This document shows positions 10,051 to 23,147 of a DNA stretch of 64,000 nt, piece by piece. This DNA is from Benincasa hispida (Eukaryota; Streptophyta; Magnoliopsida; Cucurbitales; Cucurbitaceae), in the NCBI RefSeq assembly GCF_009727055.1, contig NC_052357.1:18459293-18523292 (forward strand), given 5' to 3'. Each line of letters opens with the position of its first letter. The first letter of the stretch is position 1. Both the position numbers and the translations under genes were made by a program. The notes beneath the pieces were generated by a model. The model did no database searches. It had not been told where the DNA came from and saw nothing but the letters and a program-made list of their open reading frames with translations.

Positions 10051-12054
10051 GTTCTATATGTTATGGCTTTCACTTTGCCTTGGGTGGTATAGGGCCAAAT
10101 CGTATTATCAATTTGGCCATTTAATTTTTTTTCATTAGTTTGGTGGGATTTAAATGTTATGGTTTGCAATTGAATATTTTTTGCAATATTTGGCTTTAGA
10201 TTTATAATTTTGATATGATCAATGTAAAGGCTATTTTTTGGGCATTATTGTCGTAAATCGTTTCTCCATAAGTCCGGGTCTAGAATTAGGGTTCGTGTTA
10301 ATGAAGATCGAGACCATTTTGGCCAAAAATAGTAATTCTGCTGACATTCTGCATTCCTACACAATTCTGCAGAGAATTAGAGTTAGCAAAGCGGGTCCAA
10401 TTCAACTGCAATTCAGTTGGTGGTCTGGTTTGGTTGGGTTGGCTTGGTTCGCAGGTTAGTGATTTGGTTCATATTGGTCTGGTCCGGTTCTAGAGTGGCA
10501 GAAGAAATTTTAGGATAAAATAAGCATGTGCGTGCTTTTTTTTTTTTTTTTTTGTATTTATAAGTGTTATAATGTATGGTATGAAATGCATGATTTATAA
10601 TTTCAAGATTTATTTAATGTATGTGATATGTTAAACATATGAAATTGGAAAAGCATATTGCATGATATTAATTAAAAAACATAATTAGTTATATTTATTA
10701 ATATATATGAATATGCTTGGTTGATTTTCAAAATATTATATAAGTGTTATATTTAATTGGAAATCAATATGTATCGAGCATAACACATGAAATGCATGTA
10801 ATATGGTTTGATTTTTTAATTAGAATATGATTGTTAATTAATTAAAACCATTGTGAGCAGTAGGACTAATCATTAAAATTTGTAATAGTTATAATTAATG
10901 ATTAGCAACCATTAACCTATAACAAAGATATGCATGCAAACATATGATATTATAAAAAAAATATTTTATTAATTTTAAATTGTTTAAAATTGATTAGACC
11001 TAAGATCAAATTTCTAATTAAATTAGAATAATTACTTAGTTTCTTTTTAAATAGTTTTAAAATTGACTAAGTGGGACAAATAGGATTAAGGTTATAAGGG
11101 AACTCGATTGATACAGTTGATGGTTTACGTAACACCTCTTAACTGGAACTGGATCGAAACCTGAGTTAAATTAACTAAGGTCTTATTAGCATGAAATGTT
11201 GCTAGGTAAATTAAATGGTTTAATATACCTATAACTCTAGTATAAAGACCTTATTATAAGAGTTGTAATATGCATAAACTTAGATAGATTCATTAGTCGG
11301 AATTTAGTAAGTATAACAAAATCCTAAAGTAACTAGAACATTTTAGTGGGAGAAAAATGGTATATATGATATATAATTTTTAAGCTCTCACGTCCCTAAG
11401 AGTTCACAACGTGTGATCCATGCTTGGCTTCATGTCGCCTTGGACGCGACCTCCTTTCGAAAAATATTTGCATGGGTCAATATTAGGGTGAATAGGGGAA
11501 ATGTTTATATAAGTGGGAGAATGGCACGTGTCAATGTATCCTATGGTCTTCTTCATTAGGTTGCATCGTGAGATTCTTATGATCTGCCTTGTCCTAGAGC
11601 GACCATCCCTTCGGAGGGCTGATCATAGGTTTCGGAACAACGCAAACTCCATAAATGGATAGGATTTCTTAGGTTAATTTTCAACAATTGTCTTTCCTAA
11701 CGGTAGCTTGTTGAAGCGTACCTCTGAAATTCAAAAATGAAAGGGTCACACTTACATGATGAATTAAGTGAGTTAATGAATCCTTGACCAAACTAATGGT
11801 AGCTAAGAGCTATAGGAATAAGAGTTATTCTGAAATTAGTAATTAGTTGAGATAGTCTTAATTCATATGAGGGATAGTTGATCACCCTTCAGTGGCTGTT
11901 GTCCTAAACCTTTGAAGTATCATTGCAAAAATCAAATCAATAGTTTATTTAGGATTCCATGATTGCTTGTTTTTTGCTGAACTGATTGGATATTTTTTAT
12001 GATGGGTTAAGGCAAAGATAACTAAAGCGGTCATTTGTTTGTTTGTTTTTTAGC
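10051..12054 (+). other. Leader / untranslated region before the inner Copia gag
   Basis: About 2 kb between the presumed LTR end and the gag start. It is AT-rich, holds a G/T-rich stretch (10415-10490) and no ORF with recognisable domains. No TGGTATCAGAGC primer site is seen, so part of the leader may be replaced or rearranged. Confidence 0.35.
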
Positions 12055-14990
12055 ATGTCTTTCTCAATTATTGCCTTACTTAAAAATGAAAAACTAACTG
12101 AAGAGAATTACGCGACATGAAAATCTAACTTGAATACGATTCTAGTTATAGATGATCTACGATTTGTCTTAACTGAGGAATGTCCTCAGGTCCCCGCTCG
12201 TAATATACCCCTAAATGTTAGAGATGCATATGATCGTTGGACAAAGGCCAATGAAAAAGCCTGAGTCTATATCTTGCGAGTCTGTCTGACGTACTCAACA
12301 AGAAACATGAGGCCATGCTCACTGCTCGTGAGATCATGGAGTCCCTCCAGGGTATATTTAGGCAACCATCCATTCAAATCTAGTACGAGGCCCTCAAATA
12401 TGTTTATAATGCACGTATAAAGGAAGGCCAGTAAGTTAGAGAACATGTTCTTGACCTGATGGTCTAGTTCAATGTAGCTGAAATGAACGGGGCAGTCATT
12501 GACGAGCAAAGGCAAGTGTCTTTATTCTGGAATCTCTCTCGAAGAGCGTTCTTCGATTTCGCAGCAATGCAGTTATGAATAAAATTCAGTACACCATAAC
12601 AAATCTCCTGAATGAGTTGCAGACCTACCAGTCTCTTGGTAAAAGATCGGTAGAAGAAGAGGCAAATGTTGCCCATTCCAGAAAGTTTCATAAGGGTTCA
12701 TCCTCAAGAACTAAGTCTGTACCTTCATCTTCTGGTCTTAAGAAGATCCGGAATAAGAAAGGAGGAAAGGGGAAGGCTCATTCTGTTGGGAATAATAAGG
12801 GAAAGGCCAAGGCGGCCAATAAGGGCAAGTGCATCCACTGCAATGTGGAAGATCACTGAAAGCGGAACTACCCAAAGTACCTTGTTGAGAAAAAGAAGGA
12901 AAAGGAAGGTAAATGTGATCTACTTGTTTTAGAAACATGTTTAGTGAAAAATGATCATAATGCCTGGATACTTGATTTAGGAGCCACTGATCATGTTTGT
13001 TCTTATTTACAGGAAACTAGTTCCTTCCAGCAGCTTGCTAAGGGTGAAATGACGCTCAAGGTTGGAACTGAGACACCATTTCAGCTCGTGTTGTGGGAGC
13101 TGCTAGGTTGTTTTTTAGAAATATATTTTTATTTTTAGAAAATCTATATGTAGCTCCTAAAATGAAGAGAAACTTAGTATCTATTTCTTGTTTAATTGAA
13201 TAGTTGTGTTCCATTATTTTTTCATATAATGAAGCGTTCATTTCGAAAAATGGTGTACATATTTGTTTAGCAGCTAGAAAATAACTTGTATGTGTTAAGA
13301 CTAACCAAAACAAAAACACTTTTAAATCATGAGATGTTTAAAACTGCTAATACTCAAACCAAAAAGCAAAGAATTTCTCCAAATAACAATAATACTTATC
13401 TTTGGCACTTAAGATTAGGTCACATTAATTTCGATAGGATTAAGAGATTGGTAAAGAATGGACTTATAAGTGAGTTAACAAATGATTCATACCTCTGTGT
13501 GCATCTTGTCTTGAGGGTAAGATGACTAAAATACCTTTTAGTGGAAAAGGTTATAGAGCCAAAGAGCTCTTATAGCTCATACACTCGGATCTTTGTGGTC
13601 CAATGAATATAAAAGATTGAGGAAGGTACGAATATTTAATTTATTTTATAGATGATTATTCGGGGTATGATTACTTATACCTAATGGAACATAAGTCTGA
13701 AGCCCTTGAAAAGTTCATGGAATGTAAAGTAGAAGTTGAAACTCTGTTAGATAAGATTATTAAAACACTTCGATTTGATCGAGGTGGAGAGTACGTGGAT
13801 TTAAGATTCCAAGACTATATGATAGAACATGGGATTCAATCTCAACTCTTAACACCTGGTACACCTCAGCAAAATGATGTATCAAAAAGGAGAAATGGAA
13901 TATTGTTAGACATGATTCGTTCTATGATGAGTTATGCTCAATTGCCTAGCTCGTTTTGGGGGTATGCAGCGAGTAGTGCAATTCATACCCTGAACAATGT
14001 TCCATCAAAGAATGTTTCTGAAACACCTTTTGAGTTATGAAGGGGGCGTAAACCTAGTTTGCACTACTTCAGAATCTGGGGTTGTCCAACACATGTACTA
14101 GTGATAAATCCTAAGAAATTGGAACCTCGTTCAAGATTATGCCCATTTTTTAGCTACCTTAAGGAAACAAGAGGTGGTTTATTCTTTGATCCACAAGAAA
14201 ACAAAGTGTTTATATCGATCAACGCCACATTCTTAGAAGAATACACATGAGAGATCATAAACCACAAAGCAAATTAGTATTAAACGAAGCTACTGAAGAA
14301 TCAACAAGAGTTGTTGACGGTGATGTTGGTTCTTCATCAAAAGTTAATTAAGGGACTAGCACTTCAAATCAATCTCATCCTTCTTAATCGCCAAGAGTGC
14401 CTAGACACAGTGGAAGGGTGTAGCACAACCCGACTGTCACTTGGGTTTAACTGAAACTCAGGCCTTCATACCAGATGATGGCGTTAAGGATCCATTGTCT
14501 TATAGGCAGGCAATGAATGATAAACAAGGACCAATGGGTCAAAGCCATGGACCATGAAATGAAGTCAATGTACTTCAATTCAGTATGAGATCTTATAGAT
14601 CCACCTGTAGAGGTTAAAACCATAGGGTGTAAATAGATCTACAAGAAAAAGAGAAATGTAGCTAAGAAGGTACAGACCTTCAAAGATAGACTTGTAGTAA
14701 AGGGTTATACCCAAAGGGAGGGGGTTAACTATGAGGAAACTTTTTCCCCTATTGCTATGCTTAAATCTATATGAATTCTTGTCCATAGCCACGTATTATG
14801 ACTATGAAATATGGAAAATGGATGTCTAGATAGCCTTTCTGAATGGCAATCTTGAAAAGAATATCTTTATGTCTCCGCTCAAGGGGTCCATAACCAAGGT
14901 TAGGAGAAAAAAGTTTGCAAACTGAGTCAATACATTTATGGGTTGAAATATGCATCCAGATCCTGGAGTATTAGGTTTGATACTGCAATC
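12055..14990 (+). pseudogene. Ty1/Copia gag-pol, decayed and 3'-truncated (inner element)
   Basis: From ATG 12055 (MSFSIIALLKNEKL...) the frame can be followed through gag (KSNLNTILVIDDLRFVLTEE, 12124-12183), a zinc knuckle CIHCNVEDH with its last Cys replaced by Tyr and a stop at the usual Trp (12829-12873), a protease motif WILDLGATDHVC where the catalytic DSG has become DLG (12963-12998), a GAG-pre-integrase HLRLGH (13400-13417), an integrase core FDRGGEY...TPGTPQQNDVSKRRNG (13773-13899) and reverse transcriptase (RLVVKGYTQREGVNYEETFSP, then KLSQYIYGLKYASRSW). There are at least eight in-frame stops or frameshifts. Sense ends abruptly at RFDTAI (about 14990); the rest of reverse transcriptase, RNase H and a 3' LTR are missing. 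Confidence 0.88.
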
Positions 14991-16337
14991 CCTCCCTCAT
15001 GAGTTGCCTTCTTGCTCAACCCAAGCAGCGCCTGCTTGTTCAAAATTCTCAAAATCAATTTGTAATTCAGATAACTCATTTTCCAAGCCATTTCTCATAA
15101 ACTTTCCTTCTACAAACTTGTTCAAAATTTTCTTAGCTTACTTAAATTTTGAGCTCAAGATTCCTCGTGGTCTGGCCAGAATCCTCAAATATTCAATACT
15201 GACCCAAAGTCACCCTAGAGCTCGACCTTCTTGCAAATTCTTTGAATTATAGCTTAATTCTTATGGAGTTTCCTTCCGGCAGGCCTAGATCATCAACTAG
15301 ACTCATAAAGCTTTCAAATGGATTTGGAATTACTCTGATAGCACAAGTAGATCGTTCAAACCAATCTTTTGAATCTAACCATCTCTTTTATTCCACAGAC
15401 TGCATGTTTCCCTCAACTTCAAGCTGCCACCTCCTCCCACTAAATAAGATTAGGTGAACTGATTATGGTGACAACTGGCCACTTAATCGGTGGTCAAGCT
15501 GATCACCTTCCCTTGGCCATCAACACAAGGTCTATTCCTCAACAATGCTTGCTACCTTTTGGTTGCATGCCCCTTTAGACTATGTATTGCCTAGCCTTAG
15601 CCAACGCATGGCTCAACTCACCGCGTTACCAACTAGGCATATACCTTGGTCATCAAAAGCTCATACTATCGTGCATCAAGTCCAACCAACGCACACACGT
15701 AAGCTTTGGCACTCACCTCCTCCTTAAGCAACGCCTGTCACTTAAGCCTTGTACCAATGCAACCAGCATAACTCTCTTGCTTAGTCCTGTGGCTAACGCT
15801 TAGGCTCCTTGCTGCACATTGGTCAGCGTGCATACCCAGCCTCAACGCCTAGACTTTCTTGCCCATGCAAAGTGCTCAACAACCTAACACCTAACACACC
15901 CTAGGCTGCAAACTTCACTAACTTCTACAAGCCTTTGCTTACCGTACAACCTTATCAACACAAGATATCTTTATGTGTTCAACTTGATCACCTTGGCTCA
16001 CGTATCCCCATCGCCTAGCATCATCACTCGGTTACACTTAGCCACCAAGCGAGCTTGCCTAACCTCCAAAGACAATATCAATACCTTTTGTGTCTTCATA
16101 TCAACGCCCATGGCATCCATGCCTATCTCCAACACTTAGCTAATTTTCCCACTTACTAGGCTAACACATAACTATTCGAGAGCCCAATCTTGAAATACTT
16201 GAAACCTCACTTTATTATTCTTCTTATTCTTCAACTTTTCCCTACAAATTAACATTAACTTATATATCAACCTATTCAATACATTAGTTAACATAATTAA
16301 CATATTTAAGTATGGAAAGTAGGGTTCGAGGTTTACA
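14991..16337. repeat. Unassigned GC-richer, LTR-like segment
   Basis: The base composition changes sharply at the end of the Copia frame: C-rich text with phrases such as 'cgcctagcatcatcactcgg' and many CTAGGC/GCCTAG motifs, no long frame and no recognised protein. The last 25 bp (AAGTAGGGTTCGAGGTTTACA) resemble the 3' end of chromovirus-type LTRs, so a Gypsy LTR fragment is my best guess. ORFs here (14950-15252, 15545-15803) show no domain. Confidence 0.4.
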
Positions 16338-16809
16338 TTTATGAAAAACTTTGTGCAACTAGTCTTGTTTTATATCTTGTGACCTCATCATTTTCATTTT
16401 TTTTTTCTTACAAATACTCATTTATATCCCATAGGTTTTGGTGTTCGGACTATTGGTCCAAAAACCTAATGTTTTGAAAGCGAGTTTAATCCTGCCTCGA
16501 TTGCTTCTTTCCACTGAAGCCAATCTTTTCTATGTCGACATTATTCAACAGATTTTAGTTCAGAATTCTCATTTTCAGATATAATATCAAGAGAAATATT
16601 ATACACAAAAATGTTGTCAATAACTACATGAGTTTGGTTCCATGCTTTTTCTGTCATGACATAGTTTATTGAAATCTCATTATTATCTTTGTATATTCCA
16701 CCTTCCTCACTAGTCATGCCATAAATTCCTTCATAGGTATTTACATCATTGACCAAATTTTCTTGACTATTAATTATTTTTCTTTTTAAAGAATTTTTAT
16801 CTTTGGAAC
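16338..16809 (-). pseudogene. Copia integrase tail / reverse transcriptase start (outer element)
   Basis: The minus strand reads DWLQWKEAIEAGLNSLSKH, a stop, VFGPIVRTPKP, MGYKWVFVRKKNENDEVTRYKTRLVAQ, the usual entry into Copia reverse transcriptase. It connects the gag-integrase part (18451-21381) to the distal part at 6900-8138. Confidence 0.8.
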
Positions 16810-18450
16810 TGATAACGGGCAGAAATGCACGTTATTACAACGCAAAAACATAAAACAAGTAGGATTGCGACGGTAAAAATATGTAAAATCGTGTCCAAAA
16901 GCATTGAGAACACTGCGATCACATGCACCATCGCATTAAAGCAACTAATTTACGTATTTTGTGCAGGAAAATGCGTTGGCACAAGATAGAATTGCGATCC
17001 AAGGAATTCAGCGTCCGAACGCATTAAAAGATTGCGACCACAAAGCTATGCGATCTTATGCGTTCGCAAAGATCTGCTCAAGAAGGTGGCCGCATAAAGA
17101 TGACACATCAAGGTGAAAGCTTAATAAATCATGATGGGACATAAAGCTGATGACGGTCGAATCCGAATTTAGTTGACAAACCGTTAACGACAACACTGTA
17201 GCAAGTACACTCAACTTTTCGGTGACAATTAATCGGCGCATCAAACAGAGATTTAATGACATCCCATCAGTGCAATCATTTGAGAGAAAGGCCCTTCACC
17301 CTGAAGCTCTATAAATACCGAAGGCCACCTCCGTTGAAGGAGTTCCATTTCAGTTTTTAACAGTTAGAATTTTGGAGTTCTTTTCCACCATATACATAGA
17401 TAGTCGTAGCCTGTAATTTATATACTTAGAGGCGGAGGTGAGTGAAGAGAGAAGATGCCGGAAGATCGTTCCTGGTTGGCTCGAGAGAGTGTCAGAAAGC
17501 GTTGAGAATGGAGAGAGGGCCGACTCTTGCAAAAGAAAGAACGTTCTTTGGGCAGAGTAGAGAAAAACACAGTGTAACAGCCTTGGGAAGCAAGACATTG
17601 CTACCAGACTCTCTATCCTTACTTCCCATTGTCATTCTGTATTCTGATTTCATTTATAAAATGGAATTTGCATCTCTACATCTGTTCACTCTCTTTACAT
17701 TACGCATGAGTAACTAAACTTTCGAATGAGTTGAGAAACACTTAGCTAGCATGACCTAAGATCTTTATTTTATGCGATCATCTTGTCTTATGTATGCGTC
17801 CATCACCTCTTTAGAGCTACTTGAGAGAGAGTCTAAAGAAAGAACCTAGACTTGAGAGAGGTAGGTTAGAATTTAGGCTTGAGAAATTCAGATTAAAACC
17901 GCATAAGCAAAAGATAAAAACTTAGAGATAAGTTCTGTTTGCTAACATGCATCACATGCACCCTAGAAATAGGTTATGATAGTATGCGGTCGTCTTGTGT
18001 ATGTGTGTATCATTCATCATCGCATAGACAAGAATAGAGGCTTAGACATAAGTTCTATAGACATGATCGTATACATCGCAGCGTCCTAAAATTAGGAGTT
18101 ATAGCATTTGCATTAAGAGATGACCTGCTGTTGTATGTGTGTAGCATGATCATATAACTTGAATGCAATCTTAGGAAGTGTTAGCTAAATCCCTTCTCAA
18201 TCCGTTCCCGGCATACTCATTGTAACCTTCGTTGTTATTAACTCTTTTCTCAATTCCGCTGCATAGGATTTATATTTTAAAACAAACATACCAACCAACT
18301 TATTGTTTTGTTTGTCACCGCAAATGAATCTAAAATACCAACCAACCTAGTAGGGTTTATACTTTGATTTTACTAGGAAAACTTGCATGCACAATGCATA
18401 CATCACCATCACAATATATACCATTATTTCATCATATTCACAACGCATCA
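16810..18450 (+). mobile_element. Solo LTR, Athila-like Gypsy
   Basis: It runs from TGATAACGGGCAGAAATGCA to ...CACAACGCATCA (1641 bp) and matches the LTR at 62258-63944 along its length; that copy is followed by a tRNA-Asp primer site. The flanking 5-mers GGAAC (16805-16809) and AGAAC (18451-18455) fit a target duplication with one change. A TATAAATA box (17310-17317) is preserved in both copies. Outer Copia sense resumes on each side. An ORF at 17442-17717 is kept in both copies (see findings). Confidence 0.85.
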
Positions 18451-21381
18451 AGAACCCACTGGTATATCACGCTTCTGGCGTGTTCCATACTCATTAGTGA
18501 TAACTTGTTGTGTTGGGATATCAATTTTTGATGGAACGTTTGCAACTAGTATATGTGATTTAGTTACTTTCCTTGCATCTATAAATGCATCTGGTAACTT
18601 TTTTTTATATATATATATTTTGCAAATAAATTATCTCATGAACTTCAAGTTCACATTGGTTTGTACAAGGATCTAAATGAGACAATAACAATGCATTCCA
18701 TGTAATTTCTTTTTTCAACTATGTAATTCCTCCCCCTAATGTTGAAAATTCTGTCTCATTAAAATGACAATCAGCAAATCGTGTAGTAAATACATCACCC
18801 GTCGGGGGTTCAAGATATTTGATAATTGATGGGGAATCATATCCAATATATTCCTAACCACCTTTAAGGACCCATTATAGTACGTTGTGGTGGAGCAATT
18901 GGAGTATATACTGCACATCCAAAAATTCTCAGATGGGGAATATTTGGCTCATGGCCATAAACTAATTGTAATGGTGAGTATTTGTGATAAGATATTGACC
19001 CAATGCGTACAAGTGACGATGCATGTAAAATAGTATGTTCTCATATAGATGTAGGAAGCTTAGCTCTCATAAGTTTATCTAGCAATTAACTGCAAACGTT
19101 TTATGAATTGTTCTACTAACCATTTTCTATATGAACCTAAGCTACATGATGTTCAACAATTATCCAAATTGACATAAAATAATTATCAAAAGTATGGGAT
19201 GTAAATTCACTTGCATTATCAAGATGAATGGTCTAAATTGTATAATTAGGAAATTGTGCTATTAACTTAATTATTTGAGCAAGTAATCTTGCAAATGCAA
19301 TATTTTGTCTTGATAATAAGCACACATCTGACTATTTACTGGATGCGTCTATTAATACCATAAAATATCTAAATGGTCCACTTGGTGGATTAATAAGTCC
19401 ACATATATCACCATGAATTTATTCTAAAAACGTAGGTGATTCAATCCTCACTTCGACTAGTGATGGTCTAATGATTAATTTGCATTGAGAGCAAGCATCA
19501 CATAATAATTCATTAGATTGAAGAATCTTTTGACTATTCAATGGATGTTCATTGGAATTCTTAATAATTTTTCTCATCATTATAGACCCTGGATGACCTA
19601 ATCTGTCATGTCAAATTGTAAATATGTCTGGATTCATGAACTTCAGGTTCATTGTTGCATATGTTTCAATTACTCGTATATGAGTATAATATAATCCATA
19701 AGATAAAGCAGACAACTCTTCCAATATACATTTTTCATATGAGACAGTAGATATGATATAAAGACACTCTATGTTATTCTTTTATCAATCTCAATATGAT
19801 AACCATTGCGACGTATATCTTTAAAACTAAGTAAATTCTCTTTAATTGACTAGAGAACAATGCATTGTCAATTATAAATTTTGTTCCTCTAGACAAAATG
19901 ATATTTGCTTTTCCAAACCCTTCAATTAGGTTTGCAGAACCCAATATTGTATTGACTTTTGCTTCCAGCATTGTCAGTTTGAGAAAATATTTTCTACTTG
20001 TAAGTATTATATGTATAGTTGTACTGTTTGTCAGACGTAGATCTTTTTTACTCATTTTTTTAGTCACCTAACATATGAAAATGATCCATATTTTTTCATT
20101 AAAAGAAATCAAATACAATAAGAAAAACAAAATTTTGAATGTATAAAGGTTAACATCTACTGAGAGAGAGACAACATGGAGATTAATAAAAAAAAATTAT
20201 TAAGTCTAGATATTTTCAAAGTCAAAGAAAACACTTAATGTTTCATCAATTCTGTTGATTTTCTCTTCAAAAAATTTTAAGAAGTCTGCCACATCCAAAC
20301 TTATCATATGGAATGGGTCAAATATATCATTGTCTTAGCATGGAAATTTTTCTTCCACATTTTCTCTTTTTCCTTCAAGGATGCTTGATAAAGATCAACT
20401 AAGTATTTTGACGTACGACAGGTACGTGACTAATGCTCAGTCATTCCGCATGGGAAACATTTATTTTCAACACTTTTTAAACTCTTATCTTGTGGAGTTT
20501 TTTCTTTGTGATCATCATTTTGTGTGGTTTCTTTGAAATTTGAATGATTAGAATGATCACCATGAAAATAATAATTATTTCTTCCTCTGTCTCGATCACG
20601 ACCTCAACCATGATTATTATTAAAATTCACAGCATTCATTTCAGGGAATGGTGTCGTCCTGGTTGATCGAGATTCATGATTTTTCATTAATAACTCGTTA
20701 TTTTGTTCGGCCACGAGAAGACATGAAATTAATTTAGAATATTGTTTAAAACCTTTCTCTCGATATTGTTGCTGCAAGAGTATATTCGAGCATGAAATGT
20801 AGAAAATGTCTTCTTTAACATAGCAGGATCAATATTTTCTCTCCGTATAACAATAATTTCGAGCTAATTTTAAATAATGCAGAGTTATAATGACTTACTG
20901 ATTTGAAATCTTGTAGCCTTAAGTGCATCCATTCATAAAGAACTTTAGGAAGAATAACTTTTTTTTAATGATCATTCCTCTTTTTCAAATTTCTCCACAA
21001 GATACGAGGATCTTTTGTTGTAAGATACTCCATTTTTAATCCCTCGTGGAGATGATGACAAAGGAAAATCATAACTTTTGTTTTATCTTGACTGGATGTC
21101 GTAGTTTCTTCTTTAATAATCTCTTCAAGATTCATAGCATATAGGTGGATTTTAGTATCAAGTACCCATGAAAAATAATAGTTGTCATTAATATCAAGGG
21201 CGATAAATTCTAAGTTTGTGTTATTTTTCATGGCAACACTATCATAAAATTTTGTACTTATATTAGAAATTTAATAGATATTAAATATGAAAATTAATGT
21301 TAAATTTATTAATTATAATGAATAGGAAAAAAACTAACATACCTTTAGCAAGGAAAGTGATAGCAGCTCGAGCTGATAACA
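18451..21381 (-). pseudogene. Copia gag, protease and integrase remnants (outer element)
   Basis: Minus-strand gag at 20965-21231 begins MKNNTNLEFIALDINDNYYF and ends LWRNLKKRNDH, the N-terminal gag domain of Copia. Arg/Gly-rich linker and zinc-knuckle-like sense follow near 20440-20620. Integrase-type sense lies at 19000-19620 and the chromatin-side text VYTPIAPPQRTIMGP at about 18860-18915. Stops and frameshifts occur throughout; no frame longer than 100 codons survives. Confidence 0.75.
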
Positions 21382-21776
21382 TATTGTGAATTTAAGGAGC
21401 ACAATGTCGCACAACGAGAATAAGGATATGGATAAAATATAATATAATAATATATAATAAAACAAATAAATATAATATAAGATAATATAATATATAAATA
21501 TACAAAATAAATAAATGAGTAAACAAAATAATAAAGAATGGATTTCTCCACTTTCTCCAATATTTTTTGGTTGATCACCAATACGTGTGTGTCTTTTAAA
21601 ACCCACCAAATTCTAATTTCTATAGGCAATTTGGCAAGTAGGAGGTGGATCACATGAACACTAATAGTGTGTAATCTTGAGACACATGGACAACACATGC
21701 GGAAATAGATAAGTGACACATGACCAGTGAACACTTCTAATGGACATATACATTACACCTAATTTAACACATTTAA
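21382..21776 (-). repeat. 5' LTR of the outer Copia element
   Basis: This is the homologue of 6479-6871 in the same orientation, with substitutions and small indels. It lacks a clean TG/CA end pair on the plus strand, so its ends are uncertain by a few bases. Confidence 0.65.
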
Positions 21777-22685
21777 AATAGTGTGTCCCTATTTGGAAGT
21801 CAAATAAAGAAAGAAAAGTTAGAAAAACTAGAGACTCATAGAAATCGGTGGTTTTTTTTTTCTATTATTTCTGTAAATAGTTTGACATTTTTTTTTTGCT
21901 TGTAAAAATTTCTCTATATAAAATATGAAGAAGAGCAAGTGAGGAGAGAGATATTCTCTCCAAATTGTTATCTTTATATTTTTAATGGAAGTTTCTTTCT
22001 TTCAATTTTCTTTTCTTCTTTTGTGCTAATTTCTTAGACGTAAACTTAAAAAGGGGAAAAAAAATCCATTTTGTCATATAAACTAGCCCTGTGATTGTAA
22101 TACATAACAATTTAGTCCAGTCTTTGTCCTTCTATAATCTGTGATTGTAATATATAACGATTTAGTCCAGTCTTTGTCCTTCTATAATCTAACCATTTCA
22201 CTATATAAACAAGATTGATAATTAATTTGATAAGATTTTTCATGATAAAGATGTAATTGTTATAGGTTTTAAAGTATATTGACTAAGTTGTAAAAAACTA
22301 TTAGACACAAAATAAGTTAAGAAGTCTTTATTTATTTATTTATTTGGAACAAAAATAAGTTCAAGAACTTATACTTTAAACCATGTTTTATATATTTATA
22401 GGTTAATATTTGTTTTTTCCCGATAATAACTTATTAATAATATATATTTTTCTTAAAAAAAAACACATTCAAATATCATTTGGTTAATATTGTGCTACGA
22501 GTAACTAATAAATAGATGAATATGTCTAATTAAAAGGAATCTACACTTGAATTTAAGACATTAATTAATATTTGAATTCAAGACATCAAATTGTCAGAGC
22601 TCAATCCCTCCAACCTCACATATAATTGAATCGAGGAAAAAAAAACATTAATTAAGAATATATATTTAATAACATGGTCATATGT
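21777..22685. other. AT-rich intergenic DNA with a 50-bp tandem duplication
   Basis: No gene is seen. At 22091-22190 a 50-bp unit (starting GTGATTGTAATA, containing TTTAGTCCAGTCTTTGTCC) is present twice in exact tandem with only two differences. The rest is AT-rich without recognisable features. Confidence 0.6.
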
Positions 22686-22946
22686 AGGGTGAGCATGGTA
22701 AATTAAAAAACCAAGGTGACTAACCAAAACTGATTGAAATTGAAGGTAGTTGATTGAAGAAGATGAGGAGCTCGGTCAATATCGATTTTGGGACTTTTTT
22801 TTCTAAGAATAAAATCGACAAAAAATGACGGTTGTTTTGCACTCCTTGAAAGTTGAGGTAAGTGTGAACATTTATTAAATCAATCATAGTCGATTCGGTG
22901 GCAGTTTGGTCAGAAAACCAACTCTGATCGACCGTTGCACACCTCT
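22686..22946. mobile_element. hAT-type MITE remnant
   Basis: The left end AGGGTGAGCATGGT and right end GTTGCACACCTCT form a weak inverted pair of the kind AGGGGTGTGCA...TGCACACCCCT, common in plant hAT MITEs. The interior has GACCAAAC/GGTTTGGT-like words. Length is about 260 bp and target duplications are not clear. Confidence 0.4.
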
Positions 22947-23105
22947 AGCTACATGGATAGAGATTAAAAATATTTAAGTGTGGATTGTACTCAGGTATAG
23001 TAAACTTCCCTACAAACTTATATTGTAACGGAAAAATACTTAAATGCATCATCATTCTTATTGCATCCAATTAAAATTTGACACATGTCAAAAAAAATTA
23101 AGTGG

Positions 23106-23106
<1 letters not shown>

Positions 23107-23142
<36 letters not shown>
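23107..23142. repeat. (TA)18 microsatellite
   Basis: Eighteen uninterrupted TA dinucleotides, 177 bp beyond the 3' end of the bZIP gene. Likely length-polymorphic. Confidence 0.95.

Positions 23143-23147
<5 letters not shown>

Larger units (their letters stand above)
8139..16331. mobile_element. Composite insertion inside the outer Copia (LTR + second Copia + unassigned LTR-like DNA)
   Basis: The left edge is the start of a TGTTGGG-type LTR. The right edge is where minus-strand Copia reverse transcriptase sense (...RYKTRLVAQSFS) resumes. A 5-bp direct match TTTAC flanks it (8134-8138 and 16332-16336), compatible with a target duplication but short enough to be chance. Reverse transcriptase sequence between the LVAQ and the WYNRLS region (about 100 codons) is missing from the outer element, so a simple single insertion does not explain everything. 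Confidence 0.55.
6479..21776 (-). mobile_element. Ty1/Copia LTR retrotransposon, minus strand, split by nested insertions
   Basis: Two related LTRs of about 395 bp flank it: 6479-6871 (3' LTR in element orientation) and about 21382-21776 (5' LTR). They share long blocks (for example 'gaatttaaggagcacaa', 'cactaatagtgtgta', 'cattacacctaatttaaca'). Next to the 5' LTR a degenerate tRNA-Met-type primer site (ATGTTATCAGCTCGAGC, minus) is seen. Removing the nested segments (8139-16331 and 16810-18450) leaves about 5.5 kb, normal for Copia. In minus order it reads gag, integrase tail, reverse transcriptase start, insertion, then reverse transcriptase end and RNase H. Many stops and frameshifts make it dead. 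The two LTRs are visibly diverged, so the insertion is old; no target duplication was found. Confidence 0.8.

Noticed and set aside
12055..14990. Intact retrotransposon or domesticated gag gene
   Set aside because: Stops and frameshifts run throughout, the protease and knuckle residues are mutated and the 3' half is absent.
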